Source: Aspidapion aeneum (lineage: Eukaryota > Arthropoda > Insecta > Coleoptera > Brentidae). From it: a stretch of DNA of 64,000 nucleotides. Each line of letters opens with the position of its first letter. Positions within the stretch are counted from its first letter, which is position 1. Below the pieces are notes generated by a model. The model did not search any database. It saw only the letters and a list, made by a program, of their open reading frames with translations, and was not told where the DNA came from. The position numbers and the translations under genes are program-made. The stretch lies in the NCBI GenBank assembly GCA_963576565.1, contig OY755048.1:8390136-8454135 (forward strand). Reading direction: 5' to 3'. This document shows, one piece after another, positions 21,550-31,339 of the stretch.

Positions 21550-21708
21550 GCCCCCCCTGAAGCTAAGATTTTTTTTGGATATTTTCCACATATTTCATGA
21601 ATACAAACATAAAATAGCATAAAATACAGCCTCATGAGGTCTCGGCCCCCCCCCCCCCCAAAAACTGTCTCGGGCCCACCCCGAAACTTTTTTCTATATA
21701 CGCCACTG
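21550..21708 (-). mobile_element. hAT MITE family A, reversed, left end truncated
   Basis: The right end TATATACGCCACTG (21,695-21,708) and the core GAAGCTAAGATTTTTTTTGG, TCCACATATTTCATGA, AGCATAAAATACAGCCTCAT, then GAGGTCTCGG and a C-run, match the copies at 10,102 and 24,993 in reverse. The opposite terminus is missing: sequence before GGCCCCCCCTGAAG does not contain CAGTGGCG. Confidence 0.8.
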
Positions 21709-22340
21709 AACTCACACGTATACTATCACTATAGTAGTGTGAGCTACATTATGTCAAAAATAACGACCAACGTGCATAACTTAAAAGGCGCTTGCCCGAT
21801 TCTAATGAAATGTGGTATTTAGGGTGGGTTTTGGCTCTAGATGATCTAATTTAAAAATAAATAAAATCTAATAAGGTTAAGTCAAAAAAATAGTGAGCTT
21901 AGGTGCTGATACATTGGCAGAGTATTTTCTGTCCGATGCGTTTCTCCCTTGACCCTACTTTTTACCCATTTTGGTCCGCGAAAATAACCCCAGTATAATT
22001 GGAGATTCCCCCCTCCCCCAGTGTAACACCACTGAACAAAAAAAAACTATAATGTATCTTGAATATAGTACCACACAAGTAATATTTTTACCATCTACCT
22101 CCACCCTTTTTTTCGAACTATGTCCGATAGAATTTATTTAATTTTAAATGCGACCATTTACAGCCCAAAGCCAACCAAGGTTCCAAATTTCATTAAAATC
22201 GGGCAAGTAGTTTTTAAGTTATGCGCGTTGGTTGTTACAGACAGACATACAGACAGACAGACGGCACGACAAAAATTTTTTAAAAACATTTGAATGGCAA
22301 AGATATATAAAATTTTTTGTAACTGGAGCAAACTGTTTTA
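21709..22340 (+). repeat. CAGA-bearing dispersed repeat, copy 1
   Basis: It begins with a palindrome CTCACACGTATACTATCACT...AGTAGTGTGAG. It carries a partial ~117-bp unit (TAGTACCACACAAG...ACCTCCACCCTTTT), then CCAAATTTCATTAAAATCGG, AAGTTATGCGCGTTGGTTGT, a (CAGA)n run at about 22,239-22,262 and AAAGATATATAAAATTTTTTG. The same order appears at 31,340-32,076. No coding capacity. Class unknown. Confidence 0.6.
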
Positions 22341-22361
22341 AAAAGTTGACATTATCATAGT

Positions 22362-22475
22362 GTCTGCAGCACCAGACCTCTGCACCGACGGGATTTGAAT
22401 CTGTCAATCCAGCAAGTAATATTCTTAACTAACTTGTGAGCAGCATACTTATACACTAACCATTAAGGATATCAG
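22362..22475 (-). mobile_element. tRNA-like SINE, copy 1 (minus)
   Basis: On the minus strand: GATATCCTTAATGGTTAGTG (A-box-like), a B-box-like AGATTCAAATCCCGTC, then the shared body GTGCAGAGGTCTGGTGCTGC. It aligns along its length with the plus-strand copy at 22,940. It is not a functional tRNA: the spacing is irregular and the acceptor arm does not pair. Confidence 0.6.
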
Positions 22476-22939
22476 TTTTTTTAAAGCACGGAATATTTAA
22501 AAATTTGATTTTAAATTAATGCCAAATAATTCTGTGTTTATATAATTTATTGTGAAAACACTCGGTATATGTACCATTATAGCAGAATATAATTACCAAG
22601 TGCTACAGTTACCTCATTAATTTCCAACTAGAAACTAACTATATCTTGATAGCTAACTGTTTATAGTACATTTTATCCATTGACATAACCTGGCGGAATA
22701 CTAAGAATAAGGAGGGAGAGAGGAGGTTTAACAAAAAGTAAGTGTCTAGGTCTCAGTACTGGGTGTTTTTGTGAAAAATTTTTTAAATTTTAATTTGTTG
22801 CAACAGTTGCATTTTGTTTAAAATATGTTCTCATAAGTAGCGACACTAAGCATTGAATTAGTTGAATGGAAAGTCCCGGTATAAAAAAGTAAAGTAGAAA
22901 TATACACCTTATGAAATTAACTATCAAGAAAAACTTGAC
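22476..22939. other. Unassigned spacer between the two SINE copies
   Basis: AT-rich; no gene seen. Confidence 0.4.
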
Positions 22940-23046
22940 TCGATATTTTAGTACGTTAGCGCGGTAATCACAAGTGAGTTAGGAATCTCGTTTTCTACAC
23001 TAGTGGGTTCGAATCACGTCAGTGCAGAGGTCGGGAGCTGCAGACA
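22940..23046 (+). mobile_element. tRNA-like SINE, copy 2 (plus)
   Basis: GTTAGCGCGGTAATCAC resembles a pol III A box, and GTGGGTTCGAATCACGTC (B box GGTTCGAATC at about 23,006) lies about 50 bp downstream. The body GTGCAGAGGTCGGGAGCTGC follows. It pairs with the opposite-strand copy at 22,362. Confidence 0.65.
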
Positions 23047-23649
23047 TTTATTAAATGTAGTTTACTTATACCCCTTTATTTACGGCGGTAACCAAAACCA
23101 ACCAAAACGAAAGTTACGACTAACAAAAATGAGAAAAAAATCAAAAAGCAAAATAGCATAAAAAATGCATGAATTAATATACCAATCTTGGGAAAGATGG
23201 AGTATAAATTAGACCGATCCCCCCTTATTCTCGGCGGTTATCTCCACTATTCTTAGCTTAATGGATCCAATTCGTGTACAATTAGCTGTGGGCTAATATT
23301 TGGGCCAAATAGTATTTAGTTTATTCTCCAGAACACGTTGCTAGGGATTTAAAGCAACTTCATGTAATTACTTTTAACGTTATATAATAGAATATGCAAG
23401 CGGTTATTGTTGTAACCTTTTCGCGTGCAATGTAAACTCCATATAACATAAAACCACACGAAGTTATCGCCTGCATCCACGGAGGAGGGTCCAATAAGGC
23501 CGAAACAGGTTGTGAACTGGCATGAATCACTGTGCCTACTTCTTACGATAGGACGTGTTTTAAGCAAGTATGATTATGACGTTCCTCCAGCTAGGAGGTT
23601 GAGGCATTAGACTGGTTCTCTAATACTTGTAAAACAAAGCAATTACCAA
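23047..23649. other. Unassigned region
   Basis: No gene recognised. The hairpin CCTCCAGCTAGGAGG near 23,583-23,597 is the only visible structure. Confidence 0.4.
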
Positions 23650-24941
23650 CAAGCCTAAAGAACGCCTCGGAGCAATGGATGAAAATTCTCGAAGACGAAA
23701 AAGCGAAGACAAAGGACTCTGAATATAGCTACATGGAACGTACAGGGAGTGAACCAAAAGTTGGACATTATTGCAAACGAAGTGCGGAATAGGTAGTAAG
23801 ATGGATATTATTGCACTCACAGAGACAGAAAAGTAAAGAACAGGTACAATTAGTTTGGGTAGTTTTATCCACATATTCACTGGAGTTCCAAAAAAAGGGG
23901 AGCAGCCAGAGGGGTATTATTGATAAAGAAAATCCTCAAAAATAAGATTACGGAGTACGATTGCATTAATGAAAATATACTTCGAGTTAACATGAAGATC
24001 CACGAAGGAACCAAGTCAATCCACATAAGAAGAGGTAGAGGTATCAGACAGGGTGATACAACTATTTAACCAGGCCCTAGAAGATGTTTTTAAAAACTTA
24101 GATTGGGAAGAAATGGGCATCAAAGTAAACGGACAATACTTAAACCACCTAAGATATGCTGATGATATCGCCTTAATAACAGATAAGAAAGAAGAACTGA
24201 TAAAAATGCTGGAAGAACTGGATACAGCAGCTAAAAATATAGGCTTGAGTATGAACTACACTAAAACTAAAATCATAACAAACACAGATGAAAATATCAC
24301 CATCAGAATAAACCAGGAGAAAATAGAACAAGTACAGGAATACCTGGGACAAATTATTAAACTAAAAGAAGAAAACCAAACAGCTGAAATCAAGAGACGT
24401 GTAAGATTGGCCTGGGCAGCATTCGGTAAATTAAGCTACATATTAAAAAATAAAAAATATCCTCAGTAACTCAAAACGAAAGTGGATAACCAATGTATCC
24501 TTCCTGTCCTTACCTATGGATCCCAGACCTGGACAGAAACAAAATCAAACATGGATAAGGTAACAAACACCCAAAGATGAATGGAAAGACAAATGTTACA
24601 TGTGAAGCTAACAGATAGAAAAAGGAATGAATGGATGAGAAATGAAACAAAAGTAAGGGATGTCAGAGGAGAAGCAGCAAAATTAAAATGGAAATTTGCC
24701 AGTCATAATATCGACAGAAAGACGATCGATGGAACAAATGTATTGTAAACTTGAGACCTTGGGGAAATAAAAGAAGTAGGAGAAGGCCACAAATGAGATG
24801 GGCGGACAATTTGAAGAAACATGCGGGAGCTAGATGGATGAATACGGCGACAGACAGGGAAGTGTGGAAGATATTGGGGGAGGCCTATATCCAAAGATGG
24901 ATCGAAGAAGGCTAAATAGATAGATACATAGATAGAAGAGT
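23650..24941 (+). mobile_element. RTE-like LINE with internal deletion
   Basis: The 5' part encodes the start of an apurinic-type endonuclease (NIATWNVQGVNQKLDIIAN, then IALTETEK, with stops). Sequence then jumps at about 24,000 from the endonuclease (ENILRVNMKIH) straight to the RT motif RRGRGIRQGDT, so roughly the middle third of the element is missing. RT and the C-terminal region follow to about 24,915, ending LGEAYIQRWIEEG and a stop. The element ends in a short TAGA-type repeat (24,914-24,941), as RTE LINEs often do. Confidence 0.75.
24053..24469 (+). pseudogene. Reverse transcriptase palm/thumb fragment (RTE-like)
   Basis: This frame gives 138 residues: FNQALEDVFKNLDWEEMGIK, then NGQYLNHLRYADDIALITDK with the catalytic YADD intact, followed by MLEELDTAAKNIGLSMNYTK and VQEYLGQIIKL (normally YLGxxI). 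It is the LINE RT from just after the RQGD motif to the thumb. The upstream RQGDT is in another frame, so one frameshift separates them near 24,060. The gene continues with stops through LPVLTYGSQTWTETKS and KLKWKFASHN, the usual RTE C-terminal motifs. Confidence 0.85.
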
Positions 24942-24992
24942 ATGCAGGGCAGGGAAGAAGGGAGGAGGTGGGGGTGGGACTCGATATACAGT

Positions 24993-25170
24993 CAGTGGCG
25001 TACATAGAAAAAAGTTTCGGGGGGGCCGAGACAGATAAGGGGGGGCCCGAGACCTCATGACGCCGTATTTTATGCTATTTTATGATTGTATTCATGAAAT
25101 ATGTGGAAAATATCTAAAAAAATGTTAGCTTCGGGGGGGGGGCTTCCCCCACCCCTTATACACGCCACTG
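24993..25170 (+). mobile_element. hAT-type MITE family A, intact 178-bp copy
   Basis: TIR CAGTGGCGTACATAG/TATACACGCCACTG with a perfect 8-bp duplication TATACAGT (24,985-24,992 and 25,171-25,178). G-runs sit beside both ends and the family core lies between. The perfect duplication makes this the youngest family A copy in the window. Confidence 0.92.
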
Positions 25171-25672
25171 TATACAGTTACCTCCACGCGGTTAGTTCTG
25201 GGTTGAAAAAGCGATGAATAAATTTTTTATATCCATTAATAATGATTATATTATATCATCTCTTTTCCAAGCGAAAAACTGTATACGTATTTAGGGGAAA
25301 GTGCTCATTTATTTTCTTGGAGGACTTTACATATTTTTAGAACTATGACAAAATCAATTTCAAAATTTTTTTTTTCGACCCAACTTAATGGATAGGAAGT
25401 AATCATCGAAAAATAAATGATAAAAAATAGTCCCGACTCGTACACAATTCAAGTAGATCCCCCACTTGGTTCATCCGATCATAAACTTATAGTGCGAAAT
25501 GCTCATACCACCAAGCCAACAATCAGTTCTTCGTAAAATGTAGCACTATAAATCAGCAAAATGGAATTACCTTAAACAGTTTTACCTGGATTTTCCATGG
25601 CAAGAGGTTTGCATTAAAACAGCTGATCCCACTATTTGCTGTAATGAAATAACAAAAGTAATCTTATCTCGA

Positions 25673-25923
25673 ATGGATGCATATATCCTACCAGCAATAA
25701 AACGCAGAGCAAATGCAAAACCTTGGTTCAACAGCCAGTGTCAAACGGCTGTACAGAAAAAACACAGAGCATATAACATTTGGAAACGACAACAAACCGC
25801 TCAAAACCACACAGAATTTATAGAAGCCAGAAATAGTTACAAAATTACTATTGACGCCGCCAAAGAAACATACAATCAAAGAATAAAAAACAGGTTGCTG
25901 AATTGTCCAAGTAGTTCTAGGTC
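25673..25923 (+). pseudogene. LINE linker between endonuclease and RT
   Basis: Reads RRANAKPWFNSQCQTAVQKK and NSYKITIDAAKETYNQRIKN, the basic 'PWF...C..A...K..A...W' linker found between EN and RT in jockey/R1-type LINEs. It ends LLNCPSSSRS at the insertion point. Removing 25,924-26,049 joins it in frame to FWSLAKAVGSN. Confidence 0.75.
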
Positions 25924-26037
25924 TATAAAGAACAAGTGAAATTAAAGAAAGAAAATAAGAAAAAAGTTTTTCTTTCTTCAATTTTACTTGTTGTTCATAG
26001 TTTTAGGTCCTTGCATTATTTCCAGTTTGGTATTTAA
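25924..26037. repeat. 114-bp insertion with hairpin and 12-bp direct repeats
   Basis: TAGTTCTAGGTC occurs at 25,912-25,923 and 26,038-26,049, flanking 114 bp. The insert holds an imperfect hairpin (AAGAACAAGTGAAATT...AAGAAAGAAAA against TTTTTCTTTCTTCAATTTTACTTG) and a third near-copy of the flank, TAGTTTTAGGTC, at about 25,998. It has no coding capacity. Confidence 0.7.
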
Positions 26038-26160
26038 TAGTTCTAGGTCCTTTTGGTCTCTTGCAAAAGCTGTTGGATCAAACTTCACCAAGTCATCCAT
26101 ACCACTTACTTACAGATAAAAATACTCACTTAGCCAAAAACATCAGAGGAAAAAGCCAAT

Positions 26161-26487
26161 ATGCTGGCCAAAATATTTTCCTCCAACTCAAACCTAACAG
26201 TGCCAAATGGAAAATCTCCACCGTTCATTGAAAGGGTTTCCCACAGTATGCCAGAGGTACCCTTTTGTCACAGAGAAATACGAAAATCCCTTAAAAAGTT
26301 GGACACAAACAAAGCAATGGGTCCAGATGGCATTCCCGCGATAGTACTCAAAAATTGTGCTAACGAACTCACCCCAACTTTCGCTAAATTATTCAATTTA
26401 TCTTACAGGCAAGGAGTATATCCATCATCATGGAAGTCTGCGCAGTACAACCCATTCCAGAGAAAGGAAAAAAGACAGATCCGTTAA
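26161..26487 (+). pseudogene. Reverse transcriptase N-terminal part
   Basis: Contains REIRKSLKKLDTNKAMGPDG and IPAIVLKNCANELTPTFAKL, the first conserved LINE RT block (K.KA.GPDGIP). LFNLSYRQGVYPSSWKSA follows, ahead of the P.PK block. The frame is lost near 26,440 by a one-base change; the next block continues in the overlapping frame. Confidence 0.85.
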
Positions 26488-26894
26488 ACTATAGACCAAT
26501 TGCTCTACTTCCGGTGATATCAAAAGTAACGGAAAGAGTTGTGAACAATCACCTAACCAAGTACTTGGAAAAGTACAAAATTATCAACGACAAGCAATAC
26601 GGATTTCAAAAATATAGGTCAACTGACGATTTACTTACATACGTCATTCACTTATGGCAAAAAGCGATTGAGTTGCGGGGTGGAACAAGAACAATTGCCT
26701 TAGATATATCTAAAGCTTTCGATAAACTCTGGCATGAAAATCTACTCAATAAACTCAAAGCAATGGGATTGTCGCCGAAACTTTGCACTTGGTTTGAAAG
26801 TTACCTTAAGGATAGATCCACTTATGTTGCACTGGATGGCCGGAACTGGTGTGCTACAGGGGCAATGGTTTCGCCAACACTTTTTCTGTTTTAA
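26430..26894 (+). pseudogene. Reverse transcriptase middle part
   Basis: Contains DPLNYRPIALLPVISKVTER, YGFQKYRSTDDLLTYVIHLW, TIALDISKAFDKLWHENLLN (first catalytic Asp) and WFESYLKDRSTYVALDGRN, then SPTLFLF and a stop where family members read LxYINDL. The stop (TAA, 26,892-26,894) is followed in frame by INDLIDKTVNPLYCFADDGN, so the catalytic FADD box survives downstream. Confidence 0.88.
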
Positions 26895-27184
26895 ATAAAT
26901 GACCTCATAGATAAAACAGTAAATCCACTTTATTGCTTTGCAGATGATGGCAATGCAGTCTCCTCAGTCATACCCTCTCCGCACGTAAATTCCATCAAAT
27001 TAGACTAACTCAAATATCGCAGATAAATAACGACCTGGAGATAACAGGGGACTGGGGCAACAAAAACCTTGTACAGTTCAACGCGCAGAAAACCCAAGCA
27101 GCCCTGTTTTCAAAAAGACCAGCACCGGTGAGCCAAACATCATGCTTAAACATCTGGAAGTGCACATTCACATTTCAGAGCTAG

Positions 27185-27790
27185 TTGAACATCTTAGGAG
27201 TCACTGCAGAGACCAACATGTCTTGGTACAGTCACGTGGCAGATATAGCTAAAAGGGCATCCCAAAAGCTTGGGGTGCTATTTCGTACAAGACATCTGTA
27301 TACACCAAGCCAACTGCTGACACTCTGCAAAGCCCAGATTCGACCAACTATGGAGTACTGCTCACATATATGGAGTGCGGCATACAAACATACCTTAATG
27401 CTTTTGAACACCGTGCAAAAACGAGCTATCAAGCTGATCAATGTCCCCGCACTTACCCGTAGCTTGGATAGTCTCGAACATCGAAGAACTGTGGGCGATC
27501 TATCTCTCTTCTACAGGTATTATCACGGAAAATGCTCTGAAGAGTTGGCACGTATGATCCCCCCGGGAGTAGTACCTACTAGACGAACACGTCAAACAGA
27601 CGGTAACCATCAATTTACTGTCAAAATAGAGGCACCAAGAACCTCATTATATCAGAATTCATATCTCTGGAGAACAGTATTGCTGTGGAATAAACTCCCT
27701 GCAACAGGTTTCTCTGTAGGTTACAACCTGCACCGTTTCAAAACGAACACACACCAACATTTCCGCGCACTTGCCGCTTCTCGAGCATGA
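27185..27790 (+). pseudogene. LINE C-terminal domain, intact 201-residue stretch
   Basis: Starts at the ILGVTAETNMSWYSHV block and runs through KLGVLFRTRHLYTPSQLLTL, RPTMEYCSHIWSAAYKHTLM, TVQKRAIKLI and FYRYYHGKCSEELARMIPPG to LWNKLPATGFSVGYNLHRFK and the end. These are the conserved thumb and C-terminal motifs of jockey/CR1-like LINEs. This part is free of stops but cannot act without the broken upstream RT. Confidence 0.85.
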
Positions 27791-27828
27791 TAGGGATCTC
27801 CTTGCGAGTGCGGTTAACCGTAAAAAAA

Positions 27829-29145
27829 AGTATTAAGACGCTTAAGTCTGGAAAAGCCAGCGGACTGGGGGAATATAAGCTGAAATGCTCAAATATGGAT
27901 CAGAGAAACTACTAGAAAATCTCATATATAATATTAATCCATGCAAAAACGGACATCCAATAGCTGATGATTCAAGAATTGCCTTCATATTCTCATTACA
28001 TAAAAAAGGAAACAAGCTGGACTACAACAATTACAGAGGAATCGATTGTACGGTAGGATTCTTAGAGATTTAATAGAGAAAGATTTTCGTGAACAAGAAG
28101 AAGAAGAGCAAAGTGTGTTTCGTGCAGGCAGATCTTGTAGTGATAATGTTTTTTGTCTTAAACAAGTAATGCTAGAAATATAGAGACTCATTTTGATTGT
28201 GGACCTACAAAAAGCATATATGATACCGTGCCAGTAAAAAAATTATGATAGTGCTAGAGCAAACTAATATCAACCATGCATATATGAAAGCGATAAAAGA
28301 ACTATACAAAGCGTCAAAATCTAAAATTAAAATTGTCAATCAATTTAAAAGAATTCCTGGTAACGAAAGGCAAGACAGGGAACTTGTATCTCTCCAACTC
28401 TTTTTAAAATAGATATCGCAGTAGCTCTAAAAAACTGAAAACTTAAAGTTCACGGGAATACAACTTAACGACGGATTTACCATATACACACTACAGTTTG
28501 CCGATGACCAAGTAATTGTGGCTAATGATAAAGAAGACATGGAGTATATGATGAGAAAGTCAACGGAAGAATACTAAAGTGGGGGTTAACAGCGAACATG
28601 GACAAGACATAGTACTTATGTATTGGAAACGATTCAAGTGAGACTAGAAAATGGAAAAAATATCTCCATGTAACGAGTATGTATACTTGGGTGTCACATT
28701 TGATAAGACAGTAACAGACTGTTAAGAACTGAAATTAAGAATATTAGAAGCAAAAAAGGTTTTTGGTTGTCTTAACAGTATTTTATGGAGCAGTGAAAGT
28801 GAAAAGCACGCTGATACATCAACGAGAATATCTAGAACAGATCATATAAAAAATGAGACCATAAAAGAAGGAATGGGAATAAGCATAACGGATGACATCA
28901 CTAAAAGACAACTGATATGGTGCGGCCATGTACAACGGATAAACGACGAAAGATTACCAAAATAGGTCCTAGAATGGTAACTAAAAGGGCGCAGAAAAAA
29001 CTCGAATGTCAACAATCAATACAAAGATCAATGAGTCAAAAATACCTGACAGAAGATGATTGTCAGGATCGAAGAAAGTGGAGAAAGGACGTCGGAGAAC
29101 GTCAAAAAACGTTCTAAACCGAAATAAGAATAGTATGAATATGAC
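27829..29145 (+). mobile_element. RTE-like LINE remnant, plus strand
   Basis: Shifting frames give LKSGKASG, AEMLKYGSEKLLENLIYNIN (here without the AE), DYNNYRGI, EEEQSVFRAGRSCSDNVFCL, NINHAYMKAIKELYKASKSK, then FTIYTLQFADDQVIVANDKE with an intact FADD, EYVYLGVTFDKT, IKEGMGISITDDITKRQLIW, CGHVQRINDERLPK and an end near RKTF. There are many stops and indels. The family is the same as the minus-strand fragment at 42,930-43,929. It lacks the endonuclease and abuts the previous LINE at 27,826. Confidence 0.8.
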
Positions 29146-29738
29146 GATACGAGAAAGTAAAAATCACATAGTTTTATTAAGTTCTCAACAAAAGCATCAA
29201 ACAGTCGGTATAATTCAATGCTGGTAGGGGTATTTCCCCTTGGGGTAGTTGTCTCTGTTGGTTTCACACATCTATATAACAAGTACAAAGTCGCATGCAA
29301 AGATTTGCTGGGGCGTTTTACTCTTCTTAAATATATAACTAAACCTATCCACTATGTATTTTAATGTACGCTAAAAAAAGCCCAAATCAGTTGACTCATT
29401 TAGATATGAGGCAGATGATAATGTAGTCATTGGAGGCAAATAATACAGTCAGTTATATACTATAAGTTTTTTTTCGATGTAACAAAAACCCTACAAAAAG
29501 GTTTTTTTTTCTTGTGAAGTTGGAAAAAGAAGTGCTGTCGTGAGTCACGGATGGTTTCTTTTTCCTAGCAATCGATCTTTTTATCGATCGATTTATATAT
29601 TATAGAAGTTTATAGTCACCTGCTCTTGTTCTAGTTTCTCTTGTATCTCGGTAGATGGCGCTTCTCGCGAGGGTTTTCTCACTATAGACGTAGGGGGAGA
29701 GACAAAACGGTCTGATTAACTTCGCAAGGGTGTCCCAT
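29146..29738. other. Unassigned region upstream of the ribozyme motif
   Basis: No gene recognised. It contains GATCTTTTTATCGATCGAT and, at about 29,650, CGGTAGATGGCGCTTCTCGC. The latter has a reversed partner GACAAGCGCCATCTATTTAA at about 30,057, so a retroelement terminal region or MITE may surround the ribozyme. Confidence 0.35.
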
Positions 29739-29807
29739 TGAACAAGCAGTGTTCTGAAGAGTCCTATAAGGACGAAAGAGTTAACTGTCAACACTTATAG
29801 GTGTTTA
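29739..29807 (+). ncRNA. Hammerhead ribozyme motif (type I-like, minimal stem III)
   Basis: The core is CTGAAGA (29,754-29,760, matching C3-U4-G5-A6-N7-G8-A9), stem II GTCC/GGAC (29,761-29,764 and 29,770-29,773, loop TATAA), then GAAA (29,774-29,777). Downstream is the cleavage triplet GTC (29,787-29,789), predicted to be cut after 29,789. Stem I pairs AGTGTT (29,748-29,753) with AACACT (29,790-29,795), then an internal loop, then an outer helix TGAACA (29,739-29,744) with TGTTTA (29,802-29,807, one G-U). Stem III is only AG/CT around TTAA with a G-G mismatch at its base. Such minimal stem III hammerheads are known in Penelope-like retroelements and retrozymes, where they act as dimers. No Penelope-like protein is visible here. 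Self-cleavage is inferred. Confidence 0.75.
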
Positions 29808-30503
29808 TTAGATCTTGGGTCCTTGTGAGGTTAAGCTTTCGAGCTACCCACGGAAAAATATGAGAGAAAGAAAAGCTTCTTTTTAAAAACTTGTTTCATT
29901 TTTGAATTCACGGGCACTAAAATGTACGTTTAGAAATTTTATGTAGTGTTTTAAATGTTAAAATCCATTTTATATAAAACATTATGCCAAAAGCAAATTT
30001 TGCCAGCAATCATTTTAGAGACGTTTTCCTTTAAAACTAAACGAAATAAAATTGCTGCCGACAAGCGCCATCTATTTAACATTTTATATGCGCTTTTTAA
30101 ATTCCAGATAGCCCGCCGTCTTTGAAAAATCCGGTAAGGGAGATCGAAATTGACTAAAGGCCAAGTCTCCAGGGCACCCACATAGATAAGAAAACGTAGT
30201 ATCATAGGTGCAAGATATATAGACTTTATTCAGCGAACATAAGAGAGCAGTATTTTAGACTACCTTATTTCTGTTGGAAAAAGTTAAAATCTCAGCCATT
30301 TCATACTAACAGATCTGACTTTCGGAATTAAACAAAAACATATACAGAAAACATATATCAAATCTAGAAAATGTATTTTCTGTCTAATATTGAGTTTTTT
30401 CAAGCAAGGTGAATGTCATTTGGCGGGGAAGTATCGATAGCTAGATATCGACTTTTCGCGTTTAGAATAAAACTATTTTGCATAGTTATCAGAGGGAATG
30501 AGT
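29808..30503. other. Region downstream of the ribozyme, unassigned
   Basis: GAGGTTAAGCTTTCGAGCTA follows the ribozyme within about 40 bp. No coding motif recognised. Possibly the remainder of the retroelement terminal repeat. Confidence 0.35.
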
Positions 30504-31120
30504 CAATTCGCCGCAGCAGACTCGCAGCGGCCGATTCGGCACCAACTGGCCGTCGACCCGTTTCGCCGCCGGGCCAACTAGAAGTTGACTAAATTTGCAA
30601 GCTGACAAGTCTAAGCGACGTCACACGCCCAACAGTTCCACATATTGGTTCATAAATAAAATAGCCGCCACTTTGGATCCGTTATTTTTATTTTTTTTTA
30701 AGGTTTGATTTAAAAATCATAATAAGCAACATTGAACATCCCATAGTTCTAAAGGTTGTACTTGACATAGGTTCATAAATGGAAGAGTTCACCAATTTGG
30801 ATCCGCCAATTTCATTTTTTTAAGTCAAAAATTTGAGACAAAATATAAATAAAACAATGAGGCATTTTAGTCCGCAATTATTAGTTCTAATTTTAAATCT
30901 GCAGCTCATCGAAAAAAAGTTGAAAAATCTGTCGCAATCATAATTAAACCAACAAACAAATATACGAAGTCAAGCTAAATATAAGTGAAAACTACGGCGG
31001 CGGCGAGTTGGCCCGGTGCCGTATCGGGTAGAACCAAACCGAAATAGGTTGGCGGCGAGTCGAGTCATCGGAAATTTGGCATCCACAGATTGGCCGCGGC
31101 GAGTCGCAAGCGCCGAATTG
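30504..31120. mobile_element. MITE with GC-rich termini (TIR CAATTCGSCGC)
   Basis: The left end CAATTCGCCGCAGCAGACTC and the reverse complement of the right end CAATTCGGCGCTTGCGACTC match well. Inside both ends lie GC-rich runs with GCCGCC, GGCGAGTCG and TTCGGCACC words. The interior is AT-rich, with two direct copies of a TTCATAAAT...TTGGATCCG segment (about 30,650-30,690 and 30,772-30,808). No coding capacity; no clear target duplication. Confidence 0.65.
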
Positions 31121-31339
31121 TTTTAGACACCGATCAGGAGGTGTATTATGTGTGTCAAAACTGAATATAGTGTGGCATTTGGGGAGGGGGGGAATTTCCC
31201 CTCCCCTTCGTAGATCCGCGCCTGCTTAACGGCAATGTCTGCTATCCAACAATATTTATTCCGATATCTAGTGTTAGAACGAGAAACAGTACCTACTTAA
31301 AATACTCTGCCAATATATGGGCCCCTAAGCTCGCACTAG
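31121..31339. other. Spacer with a hAT-like MITE end
   Basis: GGGGAGGGGGGGAATTTCCC followed by GTAGATCCGCGCCTG (to about 31,214) resembles the inner G/C run and terminus of a hAT MITE, similar to the CAGGCGCCGATCTACG end at 8,355. The opposite end was not found. Confidence 0.4.

Larger units (their letters stand above)
25428..27826 (+). mobile_element. 5'-truncated jockey/CR1-like LINE
   Basis: It starts in the C-terminal endonuclease (GSSDHKLIVRNA, with the conserved SDH) and runs through the linker, reverse transcriptase and C-terminal domain to a stop at 27,788-27,790. About 35 bp of 3' UTR ending in an A-run follow. Damage: stops near 25,540-25,600, a 114-bp insertion at 25,924, a frameshift near 26,440, a nonsense codon at 26,892-26,894 and small frameshifts near 27,000 and 27,180. 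A second LINE begins directly after it. Confidence 0.85.

Noticed and set aside
22940..23046. A functional tRNA gene
   Set aside because: A- and B-box-like words are present, but arms do not pair and a second diverged copy shares the non-tRNA body; it is a SINE.
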